A program made the position numbers and the translations under genes. The notes beneath the pieces are model-generated. The model was not told where the DNA came from. It ran no database searches and was given only the letters and a program-made list of their open reading frames with translations. From assembly GCA_021014325.1 (NCBI GenBank), contig CM037473.1, positions 4,899,501-4,963,500 of the forward strand: 64,000 nt of DNA, in the 5' to 3' direction. Positions 1 through 12,400 of the stretch are shown in pieces. The first letter of the stretch is position 1. Each line of letters opens with the position of its first letter. The stretch comes from Plazaster borealis (lineage: Eukaryota; Echinodermata; Asteroidea; Forcipulatida; Labidiasteridae).

Positions 1-353
1 TATTCAGTTTGCGGTAACACCTTGTGTATACATTGTATCTACTTCGCTGTGTAGTTTTGTTCTTGTCTTGCTATTTATTCTACTGCAGCAGAGTAGATTT
101 CGGAATTCGGGCGACTACTTAGTTCTAAAAAGAACTGGGTCTAATTTCGTAGAGCTGCTTAACAGCCGATTTTGTGCTTACTGCATGAGTTTCCATTTCA
201 TAGCGCTGCTAACCGTAAGCACACGAAAAGGCATGCTAACCTTCCGGTGCTTACTGCATGAAAATGAATGACGTTCAAATGTAACAATGCAAATCAATGG
301 TGAATGGGCAAGCTGGCTGCCTCATTTTCTTGATAACCTGTTCAAAGTAGGTC
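1..353. other. No gene recognised; upstream flank or intron of gene 1
   Basis: AT-rich. The phrase TGCTTACTGCATG occurs twice (about 176-188 and 248-260), so a small unclassified duplicated element may be present. No SVOP N-terminal exon found. Confidence 0.4.
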
Positions 354-733
354 TTAAAAGGCACTGAACATATTTGGTAATTGTCAAAGACCAGTGTTCT
401 CACTTGGTGTATTCCAACATATGTATAAAATAACAAGCCTGTGAAAATTTGGGCTCAATTGGTCATCAAAGTTGCAAGAAAATGATGAAAGAAAAAACAC
501 CCGTGTTGTACAAATTTGTGTGCTTTCAGATAGGAATAAAAAAGGCTTCTTGCAAAAAGTCTTTTATTATTTTAGTGAGAAATTACCTTTTTCTCAAAAA
601 ACTACGTTACTTCAGAGGGAATTGTTTCTCACAATGTTTTATACTATCAACAGCTCTCTGTTGCTCGTTATCAAGTCAGTTTTTATGCTAATATATATTT
701 TGAGTAATTACCAAACGTATACAGTGCCTTTAA
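354..733 (+). mobile_element. Family A TTAA MITE, copy 1
   Basis: Both ends carry TTAA next to inverted AGGCACTG...TTTGGTAATT / AATTACCAAACG...CAGTGCCT. The centre (about 534-569) is a degraded palindrome around CTTCTTGCAA. This is one of 14 related copies in the window. No coding capacity, so non-autonomous; the TTAA target is piggyBac-like, but the termini do not let me name the transposase. Confidence 0.85.
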
Positions 734-769
734 GCAAAATTATTCTGAACAGTTTTCTGGTTAATCAGT

Positions 770-1020
770 TCTATAACATTGGGTCCAGGTCTTCCCTGCG
801 ATCTTCACTACATCCTTCATTTTTTCTTTGGTCTGCCTCTGGACCTTTTCCCTACTCTAGGTTGCCGTTCTTTTGTTCTTATTGTCCGTCTGTTGTCTGT
901 CATCCTTGCTACGTGTCCTGCCCATTGCCGGTTCATTTTGTTTACATATTTTATGATGTCTGTCACTTTTGTTTTGTCTCTGATTGTTTGGTTAGGTTTC
1001 CGGTCTCTGGTGTAATCCAA
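770..1020 (-). pseudogene. LINE reverse-transcriptase C-terminal fragment
   Basis: The minus strand reads IIKYVNKMNRQWAGHVARMT then RVGKRSRGRPKK, the well-known 'W-AGH-ARM ... GKR-RGRP-KRW' tail of LINE RT proteins. The frame breaks just after RPKKK. Only this 3' piece remains. Confidence 0.75.
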
Positions 1021-1092
1021 TTTACCTGTGATATTTGATTAGATTCTCATGATGTGATGTGAAGTATTTTAGAGTTTTGTGAGTATTTTTTG

Positions 1093-1453
1093 TTAAAGGT
1101 ATTATACAGGATCGGTAAGGACAAAGTACATCTTTGATTAATTTTAGTCTGAGAGCTTACTGATTATGAAGTTCATACTAGAACCATTTTTTCTCTGAAA
1201 TAAAGCCATATTCGAGAAAACTATCTGAAAACCTAAATTAAAACACAACAGCTGTTGTTATAACAAAATTTAAGGATAATGTGTTCACATGCCAAAAATT
1301 GTGCATGGTTTTTTGCTATTTTCTCCTGACTCACACAACGGATTAAGCCCAAATTTCACAGGTTTATATTTCATGTATATGGTTGAGTCTACGAAACATG
1401 AATACTGTCTGCTACTATTTTGGCAGCTATACCAATCCTGTATGATACCTTCA
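1093..1453 (+). mobile_element. Family C TTAA MITE, copy 1
   Basis: Starts TTAAAGGTATTATACAGGAT and ends ATCCTGTATGATACCTTCAA. Internal landmarks are 'TTTTAGTCTGA-AGCTTACTG', 'GAAGTTCATACTAGAACC' and 'TTTCACAGGTTT'. Further copies at 14150, 20972, 30772 and 59495. Confidence 0.8.
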
Positions 1454-2435
1454 ATAGCAGTCTTGTGAACATTTGTGAGGGATGGTTAGAAAAACAGCTG
1501 GCTAGCCCGGTAGACTAGTCAAGAAATAAGGTTTATAGCGCAATGACTGCAAAACCATCTCTAAAGGAAATAATTTAAATGCTTCCTCTCTTTTGGAAAT
1601 ATTTGGGGGAAATAAAGGAGCATTGAAGAAAGTGTCTGTACCCTTCAAACTGGAAATCAAGAACTCAGCATTTGCATAAATAACTGAGCATTCTACAATT
1701 AAAATAAAAAGCATTAAAGACAAAAAAATGAAAATGAAATGGATGCCTTGACAATAATCTACAGAAATATTGATTTTGATAACATATGGTGATGTGTAAA
1801 AACAACACACATGCAGATGAGATCGTCTGAACTGTTTGCGTGTGAAACCAGTGGGTTTTTTTTGTTCTAGCTTGCTATTACAAGCAGTCTAACCAGTGGC
1901 ATAACCAGGGGGGGCTCAAACCCTTGCCCCCCCCCCCCCTAAATGAGATTGAAAACATACACAAATGATTGGTCCGTTACAACAAAAGCCGCCCTTGCTT
2001 GCCTTTCTGGCCTTATGCTCCACTGTAGCCGAAGCTAAAATCAAGCAACCTGGCAGTGTTTAGGAAAAACCTTTTAATTCATTAGGCCTGCAATACTAGG
2101 AACTCATTTTAATAGAATCTAATTACGGTGTGGTTTATACCGCAGCGTTAGTATTATCCATCTGGGATGGTTTATTGAGAGCTAGGCGGAAGGCATTAAG
2201 AGAGATTTAGTCAACCTGTTACTGTGTTATCATTAATGTGGCGGCGATGTGTGTTGTCGCAAAGATGATGTGAGCTTGTTTCCATGGAGACTGGAATCAA
2301 GGCCATTGTAATAAATCCGGTAGCAACCATTAAATTAAACTCTACAGTAGTCTTGCCATTGCTGTGGGATAAAAACATTTAGAATTTAATTGTTTAAATG
2401 TATTCAAAGAAACAAAATCATTTCTCAAGTAACCT
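1454..2435. other. No gene; unclassified AT-rich DNA
   Basis: Nothing coding is supported. A poly-C/G patch near 1908-1940 belongs to a short dispersed repeat also seen at 13350-13390 and 42380-42510 (GTTACGCAACTGCT nearby in those copies). Confidence 0.4.
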
Positions 2436-3340
2436 TTAACGGAACTACTCACTTTCCCTAATCAAGAGCTCATGGTGTGCTGGGTAACAGTGTAACAATG
2501 TAACTCATTCTCAATCCCTATTCAAAAACTCAGTTTGTGCTCAGTGTGGTAGTTCTTTATGGTCGGATGAGTTACAGATGAGTTTCCTACCTAAGTAACA
2601 GTCTTACAATGTAACTCATTCTCATTCCCTATTTAAGAACTCAGTTTGTGCTCAGTGTGGTTGTTCAGCTATGGCCAAATGAGTTACACGTTTCCTACCT
2701 GAGTAACAGTCTTACAATGTAACTCATTCTCATTCCCTATTTAAGAACACAGTTTGTGTTCAGTGTGGTAGTTCAGCTACGGGTGGATGAGTTACAGATG
2801 AGTTTCCTACCTGAGTAACAGTCTTACAATGTAGCTCATTCTCATTCCCTATTTAAGAACTCAAGTTGTGCTCAGTGTGGTAGTTCTGCTATGGCCGCAT
2901 GAGTTACAGAGTTTCCTACCTGAGTAACAGTCTTACAATGTAACTCATTCTCATTCCCTATTTGAGAACTCAGTCTGTGCTCAGTGTGGTCTGCTAAGGC
3001 CGCATGAGTTACAGATGAGTTTCCTACCTGAGTAACAGTCTTACAATGTAACTCAAAATTCGATCTCATTCTCTATTCAAAAGTCGGTTTGTGCTCAGTG
3101 TGGTAGTTGAGCTGTGGCCGCATGAGTTACAATGAGTTCCCTACCTGAGTAACAGTCTTACAATGTCATGCTCTAATTAGGAACTCAGGTTGTGTTCAGT
3201 GTGGTAGTTCAGCTATGGCCGCATGAGTTTCAAATGAGTTCTTACCAAAGTAAGACTTTAACTCAGATGGTTTCACTCTTGTGTTTTGTGGGTAGTTCAG
3301 CTACGGCTAATGGGTAACCGAAAAAGTCTACCCTGAGTAT
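2436..3340 (+). repeat. ~110-bp satellite resembling the adjacent gene 1 exon
   Basis: Seven recognisable units plus decayed edges, each with GTAACAGTCTTACAATGTAA, a pyrimidine-rich stretch, then TGTGCTCAGTGTGGT and a block like CTATGGC-ATGAGT-GAGTTTCCTACCT. Those last blocks match the start of exon 3374-3498 in the same order. In the exon's frame the units read TGG TAG, a stop, so they are not coding. See findings. Confidence 0.9.
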
Positions 3341-3373
3341 TAACTGTTTAACTTGTTCTACTTCTCTCTTCAG

Positions 3374-3498
3374 GGACTCATCATGTGCTCAGTGTGGTTG
3401 TTCTACTATGGCTTGATGAGTAGTTTCTCACCTACCTACATATGGATTCTCATCTTGAGAGGCATGGTCGGCTTCGGAGTCGGTGGCGTTCCCCAATC
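3374..3498 (+). CDS. SVOP: Gene 1 exon a (TM3-TM4)
   Basis: Acceptor CTCTCTTCAG, donor GTAAGT. Begins in phase 0 (GGA CTC ATC ATG) and ends in phase 2 inside a Ser codon. It encodes a hydrophobic helix with [15 protein letters not shown] and then the MFS TM4 motif [14 protein letters not shown]. It corresponds to the first 125 nt of the 192-nt exon at 47379 in gene 2. The satellite immediately upstream (about 2436-3340) resembles the 5' half of this exon. Confidence 0.9.
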
Positions 3499-6400
3499 GT
3501 AAGTCTTCTATTAACCCTAACTCTTTGAGTGATTTACGAGGGTTCCTTCCTCACTTCGATCTAACAATATCCAACACCGCATACTATGATGTGATCAAGC
3601 AAAATGAGTCATTTGTCGACCCAGGTAATTTTTCATTTTGTTATACATTTGAAAAGAGCATAATCTATTGCTGTAAAGGCATCGTACATGTTTAGTAATG
3701 ACTCTGATAATTAATGGCAATAAAAACTAACTTGGTAAGAAGTACAGCAGCTTTGGATAGTATAATGCATTTTGAGAAACTTTTCACTTCGAAATACTGC
3801 GGTTATTAACAAATATATCACTTTTTATCCCCAAAACATTTTAATAACGCTTCTCAGAGTGTGTATTCCAACGCAGATTATTCTTCCAGCGTGGACATAA
3901 CCGCTCCAGATTTTCAGCAATATCTCAAAAACGCTACCACCTTTTTAAATGAAATTTCCACAGGTTAGTTTTATGGTATACATGTACATCTACAAGGCTC
4001 CAATTACCAAACGTGTAGGTTGCCTTTAATACAGTTAGATTCCCATGTTGATACCACCTTTGGTTCAAAAATTGTAAAAGTAGAAACACCAAGAGATGCG
4101 AGAGAAAGAAACTGAGAAAAGGGGGTTTAAAGTCGAGGGTTGTTGAAACTGCATCGTCACATTTTCTTTCAGTGCTAATTTTAACCCCTTTTTGATGTTA
4201 TTTATCAGGAAGGAAGTTGCCAATTTAAAATAAGATATATTTTGGCATTTAAATTTAGAGGAAAAAAAAATATTGAGAATTTCACCCCTGTTGGCCTGTT
4301 TTGGCTTGTTTCTCCATAATGACATTTGAAAAAAGACTCATTTAGTTTGATTGCATAACATATGGTTACTCAGAATCCAAACTGTTGGACTCTGATGAAG
4401 CTGGTATGCCTGATCCCATGTAAAGCATGACCAGTTTTCTAGTGCAGTTCTCCATCCAACAGAATTGAACAAAACATGCAGTTGGATTTTGGAGGGTTCT
4501 GATTGGTTGTAGTGAAGAAATTGCAAATTTATTTTAATTTTTCTTGTTTTTAAGACATAGGCCCTACTTCATAAATCTGGGGTGTTTTTTTAATAACAAT
4601 AAACGTTTGTGCTTTTGAAGAATTTTATTTGAGGAAAGAGTTATCAAGAATTTGATAATACAAATTTCCACATATGATTATTATTCAACACACCTGTGTA
4701 TTTTTATTGAAAACTTTTTAGAGTCAGTAGAAGACTAGATGGAATATTTTTATGCAATTTTGTACATGCATAGGTACATGTACATTGTATACACCCAAAA
4801 ATCTGTGCCTCTGGGTTTGGGGGTTTTTTTTATACAAAAATGTCATAAAACACACACTTGAGCACAAAATGCATCCATCCACACATCCATGTACAAGAAT
4901 TCCAAGCAGGTTCCAGACAGCGATATAGAGGAAACAGCATAATGATAGAGTCTTCAAGCTATATTTGAGTACCTGGGAAGAAGAAGAAGAAGGAGAAAAA
5001 AAGCACCGCATTAGGAGCAGGGCAAATTGAGTAGTCAAATTACAAGTCAAATTCAGTCTGTTTTTGTATATAGCCTCATTGACATTTTGACTTGCTGCAG
5101 TGCATAACCGACTCAGAGTGTAGACGTTGGGATCTTGCAGGTTGAATGCAGGCGTGTGATTTCTTGGGATTTTTTCCTTATTTCAGGATTTTCTTTAAAA
5201 ATATCCTGGAGCCCTTCAAATTGTCTTGAGAGAAGTAAAGCCAGCCACCACAAAGGGAGAGAAAAAATAGTCCATATTGTAGTTTTGTGTTTCTGGTGAT
5301 GCACAGAGTCTGTTAACCTTCTGAGTTTGCCGTATTTTTGACTGCGTGAGGGCGTATGTGAACAGAACTCACGACGTGATGCAAAACAAGTAACAAATTG
5401 AGTGTAACGTTGTTATTATTATATTTATGTATTTCGGTCATTGATGCAAGAAAACTACATACAGGCAATTAAAATACAACGAAACTGGAATTGTGATGCG
5501 ACAATGCCCTGATGAAAGCGCCCCCATGCGGTCAAAAATATGGCCAATTGTAATCACAGTTTCCCTAAACCTCCTGAATTGTAATATCCGGGAGGTTCAA
5601 ATATCTCGAATAAGGGGGAACCCAAGCCCAGAAGCCATTTTTCAGGAATTTTCACATACATGTACGTCAAATCTCATCCTTGTGAATGTGATACATGTAG
5701 CTGGGCATGTGAAAACAGAAAATTTGACTTGTGATGCACTGCTTGGTTGGTATAGTTGTGTGATTTGTCAAGATTTTTCCTATTTCAAGATTAACTCAAA
5801 ATCTCCTTGCGCCTTGAAATATTCTTGACAGAAGAAAAAAGCAGTCACCAAAGAGCGAAGAGATTGTCCACATTTGTGTGCAAAACTGACATGTTCATGT
5901 AGTTGGCGATCGGCCAACATCCAGAGTGGGACGAGTAAGAATTCATGTTTCGTTTTTGTTTTTTTCCTAAATCTAGAATAACCCTGTACTCCGAGTTTCT
6001 GCCGTCCAAGAGTAGAGGAATGTGCGTGGTATTTACATCGGTAAGTATCGATCTCTACATAACGCATGGATTGTTTTTCAACTGAATCCATGTCTGCTAT
6101 TCATGACCCCTTGCATGAATGTCACATGCAACTGCTGTCTGCCACGATCACCATGGAAGCCAATTCCTTCCTTCATTTGTTCGTTCACTACCGTGATGTT
6201 TTGACGAGTTGTGCCCATCTGACTCTATCAAGCATAGTGTTAGAGAGAGATGGACCGCGTAGACCAGTGTCGGCCTCAATGGAAGATTTCGGGGTAATGT
6301 TGGGACGACTTCTACGACGAAGGGCATCAGCCTTCCAGAGAAGGCCACAATTATCTGGCTCATTATGGCGGAAAACGTGACCGGCTAGCCGAAGGCGACG

Positions 6401-9400
6401 TCTGTTGATGGTGGCGACAGGGGGAAGGGCACCATATAAAGTAGAGTTAAGCACGGTTCATACTTTCTGCAAATGCTTCGTGCGAAGCAAATTTGACGCC
6501 ACAGCTCTGTTTTCGCTGCAAATGTTTTGCAACAGTCGAGCACAACCCAACTCTTGTGAATTGTTTGTTGTGAATTTGTGACGTCAACTTCGCTTCGCAT
6601 TCGCAGGAAGTATGAACCAGGCTTTAGGGAGTTGTTGTAGCCAAGAAACATTATCGCAACATTATCTGTTACACATAAAATCACACTCTATTACCTTTAG
6701 AGACCATACCAGCCTCAAGCGGATTGTACAGAAAATTAAAGAGCTGCCACAAATCTAGACTATTATTGTCCATTATGTGTATAGTGCTCTGTAAACACAG
6801 GAGACCTAATTTGCATACCATATGCATGTTTAATATCAATTAATAAACCATAAGGGAAACTGACTTGGTAAATTAAAATCAATATGGGTGACCATAAAAA
6901 TTTGCTAAAACGTGATTTGAACCTGTGACCTCAAAATTGTTTTTGTTCACCCACGAATGTTACATACTGCAATAAAGTTTTGGTAGAACTTTGAAGGCAA
7001 TCAAATACAATTTTGGGAGAACAAGAAAAAATTAATAGAACGGGATTTGAACCTGCGACCTCAAATATTTCTTTGTTCACCCACGAATGTTACTAACTGC
7101 CATAAAGTTTTGGTAGAATTTGGTAGGCAAATGAGTTCCAAGCTGACAATAACCGAAGTTGTCCACATCATGCTTTTTAAAGAGGGGCTCCAAGGTCAAA
7201 TTCAGTTTTGTGATGCACTCATTTTCCAATAGATAGAGTCCTCATGAAAGTGGGGGAAAAGTTACAAGTCTTTAACCTCACGTTAAAATGGTGTAAAATG
7301 TGAAAATTGAAAACATGTTGTCATAGGACAGCAAAAACAAATAGGTCTGTACTTCCAAAGAGGAATTTCTGCACCAGTCAAAAGGTCAAATTTAAATGCC
7401 ATTTTGAGTGAATGTCATCAGAATTCAGGAATGAACTGAAAGTTCTCTGGACAAAAATGTTCAGACCATATATTTGAAATGTGACGTCATCGGTCATTTT
7501 GGGATTTTGAAAAAAATTGAAAGGTATCAAACACAACAGCATTTTACACCGTTTTAATGTGAGGTTAGAGACTTGTAATTGTTTCCAGTCACATTAGAAG
7601 GACTCTTTCTTTTGGAAAATGTCCGATCACAAAACTGAATTTGACCTTGGAGCCCCTCCTTAACCCTCCGAGCAGCCACGGTAAAATTTGTCCATGCTCT
7701 ACCCCCTGAAGGCGCATGAGAGGCACGGGTAAATAACTGTGTTTGGGGGCACAATTCTTGTTCTAATGGTCTGAACAGATGAATAGATGTTCCCTGGACC
7801 CACACACTAAAGATTGAAGCATTCTGGAAATTTACACATTGGTTCACCACAAATTTTCAAAACATAGTACATTTCAAAAGGATTAAGTTCTTGTGCACAC
7901 AATAGGATTTTTGTGTACACGTTATGATGGCACCCAGCTTTCCCACACTATTTGTCAACCTCTGAGTTCACTCACCCAGAAATCACTACAGTATATGAAA
8001 GAGGGGTGTTTAAAGGTAGTTCAAAAAAAAAAGTGCGGAATTGATCCACACATTTTGTAGTTATTAAAAATAGTTTGAAGCTGGTCCTCCCATTTGCGCC
8101 CAGCGGCTACTCGGAAGGTTTTAACAACGCACTCTCTAAAACTCGGTGTCACTCTAATTTTGATCCGTCTTTGTTTGGGTTTTTTTTATAGGTATTCTGG
8201 GCAATGGGAACAGTACTTGAGGTCCTCCTAGCTCTCATCGTCATGCCAACGCTCGGCTGGCACTACCTCCTCTTATTCTCATCTCTACCAGTCCTCATCT
8301 TCGTTGTTTGTTGTAAGGTAAGACGCTTAATCAATTGCTGAAAGCGTAAGAAAACTTGGTCATCGAAAGTATATGATTACAATTTTCCCTGCACAGATAA
8401 TATGGCTGTGTACGAATTGTTGGGTACATGGCTACGCATCATCGTGCGTCATTAGGGCTCACTCTTAACACTAGTAGCCCGGCAAACACTGTCTAGTAAA
8501 AACTATTACGGGCTAGTAAACACCACTTCTCAACTTGCCCTGTGGGTTACTAAAAACTGTGCAACCTACTACTTGTTTAAAATGCTCATATTTCTTCCTT
8601 TTCAGATGTGAATAATAAACTTTTTAAAATGTGTACATTTATTTTTGAGTGTGTGAATGAATATATTAGTACACCAAAAAGAAACATTTATTGACAATAC
8701 TTGTGTAAAATCTGGGCTTCTAAACAATTTCCTGGGGGCAAGTAAAATGCACAGTTTACTAGCTTGGTGAGCTACTTTATAAATAAGCTGAAGTGCAAGG
8801 CGTGGTTATCTTGCATTGAAGTATAGGATGTCCTTAGAGTATAGGCGTAGGTGTAGCAGCCAATTCGGATACGGCCTTAGACACAATATACAAAATTGTT
8901 ACAGTCAGCACTTTGTCTACGAGCGTCTAAATTGCTTAGTATTTTACGACGGGTACACTGAGCTATGTTTGAATTATGAGACCAATTTATGAATTCCCTT
9001 GAAAGACATGTATGGTTACAAAGTACTGTGGCAAACTCTGCAGCCAGCCAGCCATGCCAGAAACACCGGGGAACCCCCATCTCTTAGCTACATGTATAAA
9101 TGTACTCTGGGTTCTTTAATAAGACTACACAAAAATGGTCCCTAGGGCTTCATAAAAATAGTGGCTTCTTGTAAAACGCTCAAATCCGTCATGCAATGGT
9201 GGTCATGATGCACAAACATTATTACCCTGGTCACTGGGCCATTTATTTCATTCCATCTCGGCTCCCTGGGGAGTATACAGCCTGTGCTGCCAAGTGTGTA
9301 GCGCAAGTTCCTTGTAACTCAGTCACAAGAACCATCTGTGCCCTCACAGGTACCCATTTACATGTACCCCTGGGTGAAGAGAAGCCATTCAATTTAAGTG

Positions 9401-12400
9401 TTTGCTCAAAGGCACAAGTGCCATGACCGGGATTCGAACCAACACCTTGATGACTTATAGCCACCAAAACTTTAGTCCGGTGCACTAGACCACTCTGCCA
9501 TGCCGCATCATATACATGTCAGAGTGTCCCATCCAAAGGACGAAGCAACTATGGTCAAGTGTCTTCCTTAAAGGCATCGTACACGTTTGGTAATTACTCA
9601 AAATATATATTAGCATAAAAACTGACTTGGTAACGAGCAACAGAGAGCTGTTGATAGTATAAAACATTGTGAGAAACGACTCCCTCTGAAGTAACGTAGT
9701 TTTTGAGAAAGACGTAATTTTTCACTAAAATAATAAAAACTTCTTGCAAGAAGTTTTTATTCCTATCTGAAAGCACACAAATTTGTACAACAAGGGTGTT
9801 TTTTCTTTCATCATTTTCTTGCAACTTCGATGACCAATTGAGCCCAAATTTTCACAGGCTTGTTATTTTATGCATATGTTGGGATACACCAAGTGAGAAC
9901 ACTGGTCTTTGACAATTACCAAACGTGTACGATGCCTTTAAAGACACAAGTTTGAAGACTGGGACCCCAACCCTGACCCACACTCTGACGACACCAGACC
10001 TTGAGCCCGGTGTACTGGACGACTTAGCCATGATACTCTGACACAGTGCAGTGTCAAACATATATTTTTGTTTTTTGTGTGCACACACAGTACACAGGGC
10101 AGTAAGTTGGAGAAAACCTCAAATTGGACCTGTAATGATTGTATTTTAATTGGTAATTGAAACAATATCTGACAAGCTGTTTCTCAGTTTGTAATAAAAT
10201 CATTATTATACTTTACCCGATACATATTCATGATCGAGATCAAGTGCCATATGCTATTTTTGCTGTTACCAAAATTGCGCATGCGTAGTAAACAATGGCA
10301 TAATATGTGCAATACAGTCTACTAAGCACTCGTGGACCTGTCGCATAGGTGTTGTACACATGGGCAAAGCTAAAGATGGCGGCACATGTAAATGTCAATC
10401 CACGTTTTTTCGGAGCTCAATGATGCCGAACTAGAGAAGATGTATAGTGAAACGAATATAACATGGTTTGAGCGTGGACAGCCGATAATATAGCTCTCCG
10501 AGAGTTGGAAGTTGACAAACTAGTTCCCGAGCCGGGAACTAGTTTGTGTATTTTTTTAAACAGATACAGTAAATTTTACATTCATGTTTAGAATTTCATG
10601 TCTGATTCTATTTGTATTTAAGTTTTGAAGTGATGATATTTAATTGCGTTTTTATTTAGTTATTTTTGTTTTGTTTTTTACTTTCTTTTTATTTTTTTGT
10701 GGTTTGATTGCAGTGGCTACCGGAGAGTGCTCGCTATTACGTCGCTTGTGGCAACCAACAAAAAGCTCATGAAATCTTAAAAGCTGTTGCCATGACGAAT
10801 AACAAACCCATGCCTCTTGGTAAACTCAAGATTGAAGAAGTAGCGGTAAGTTAACAAAAGCTTGATCAACATGGCATCGTCTTGGATTTGAATTTAGACA
10901 TGTTGGACTAAAAGGATATTCAGTCATATAAAGTCACTTATGGCCCAAATCTTAACCTCTGTCTGTCTTCTTATTATTATTAGAACTATTATTATTATTA
11001 TTGTTTTTAATTTCTTGTAATGAAACCAAGCATGCTTCAGAAATGAACTTAATCACTGTAACTCGGAAGCCTGAGGAAACCTGTAGAAAAGGGTACTTGC
11101 AATGAACCAGAAACACTGGGGTTAACCCCTTCTCTTCCATGATAAGTGTTCCGGGTTCTTTTACATGCACTGCCTTTCCTAGTACAGATCCGAGGAACTA
11201 CTGCTGTACGTCCCATCCAAAGGAGTAATTGGGACCTATGGCTTTACGTCCGAGCTAAAGGAACAAATGGGACCTACGGCTTTACGTCCCATCCAAAAGA
11301 ATAAATGGGACTTATGGCTTTATGTCCCATCCAAAGGAACCTACAGCTTTACGTCCCATCCAAAGGAATAAATTGGACTTATGGCTTTACGTCCCATCCA
11401 AAGGAATAAATGGGACCTATGGCTTTACATCCCATCCAAAGGAAAAAATAGGACCTACGACTTTATGTCCCATCCAAAGGAATAAATGGAACCTATGGCT
11501 TTACGTCCCATCCAAAGGAATAAATCGGACTTATCACTCTACGTCCCATCCAAAGGAATAAATGGGACCTATGGCTTTATGTCCCATCCAAAGGAATAAA
11601 TTGGACCTACGGCTTTACATCCCATCCAAGGAATAATGGTCCCAACCAAAGGAAAAAGCACTTACGTTAAAGTGTCTTGCCCTAGGTACTGACCAGGCAG
11701 TCTGGGATTGAAACCCATACTGTGTGAATAACAGAACTTGACTACGGAGCACTAGACCTCTCCCCCACAACGCTTCATTAAAGTCAAAGCTGGTGAACAT
11801 TTCTTGAACAAACGGAATCTCCACATAGATGTGAGGCTTCAAATCACACTCTTCACACCGAGTGATGTACCTTCTTGTGTTTTTCCTCTTTCCTTTGTAG
11901 GTAGAGAGGGGCTCGTATAAAGATTTATTTAAAACTAGAGAGATGTCATTTACAACTGTACTGCTGCTGTTCATCTGGTAAGTTACTGGCTAGGATGACA
12001 CAGCAGTGATTTATAGATGATGTGACCTCTGACGTCACTCGAAAACCATAACATGATGCGCGCGCATGTCGCGGGGCAAAACGTCTGTGTACTTGACAGC
12101 CAGCTAGCTTGATCGTTAACTTCCTCTCATTTGTTCATGAAAGTACACGCAATCTTACCATGAGTACGCGTCTTCTTGCCCGGGGGAAGTTCAAGCCATG
12201 ACTTGGACAGTGTTTTGTCAACAGAGGGCGGTTTGAATGTAAACAGAGGTCACATCGTGTATAGTTCATGCATTCAAGTTGTTTGCATGAAATGGAAATT
12301 TGTGAAAATCATACTGAAATATGAATCATTGTGTGTTTTTAAACAAGTCTGTGTATCATCTAACATGTAACAACAGGTGGTCTAAAACCAATGCTAGCTA

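Noticed and set aside
472..1038. Open frame of 188 codons
   Set aside because: It runs across a family A MITE and then an antisense LINE tail; the translation has no family likeness and the real signal is on the other strand.
2436..3340. CRISPR-like or coding tandem array
   Set aside because: No spacers; frames are broken by stops; units match the neighbouring exon instead.
11180..11645. CRISPR-like regular repeats
   Set aside because: Units are contiguous with no unique spacers, the genome is eukaryotic, and the unit derives from a SINE.
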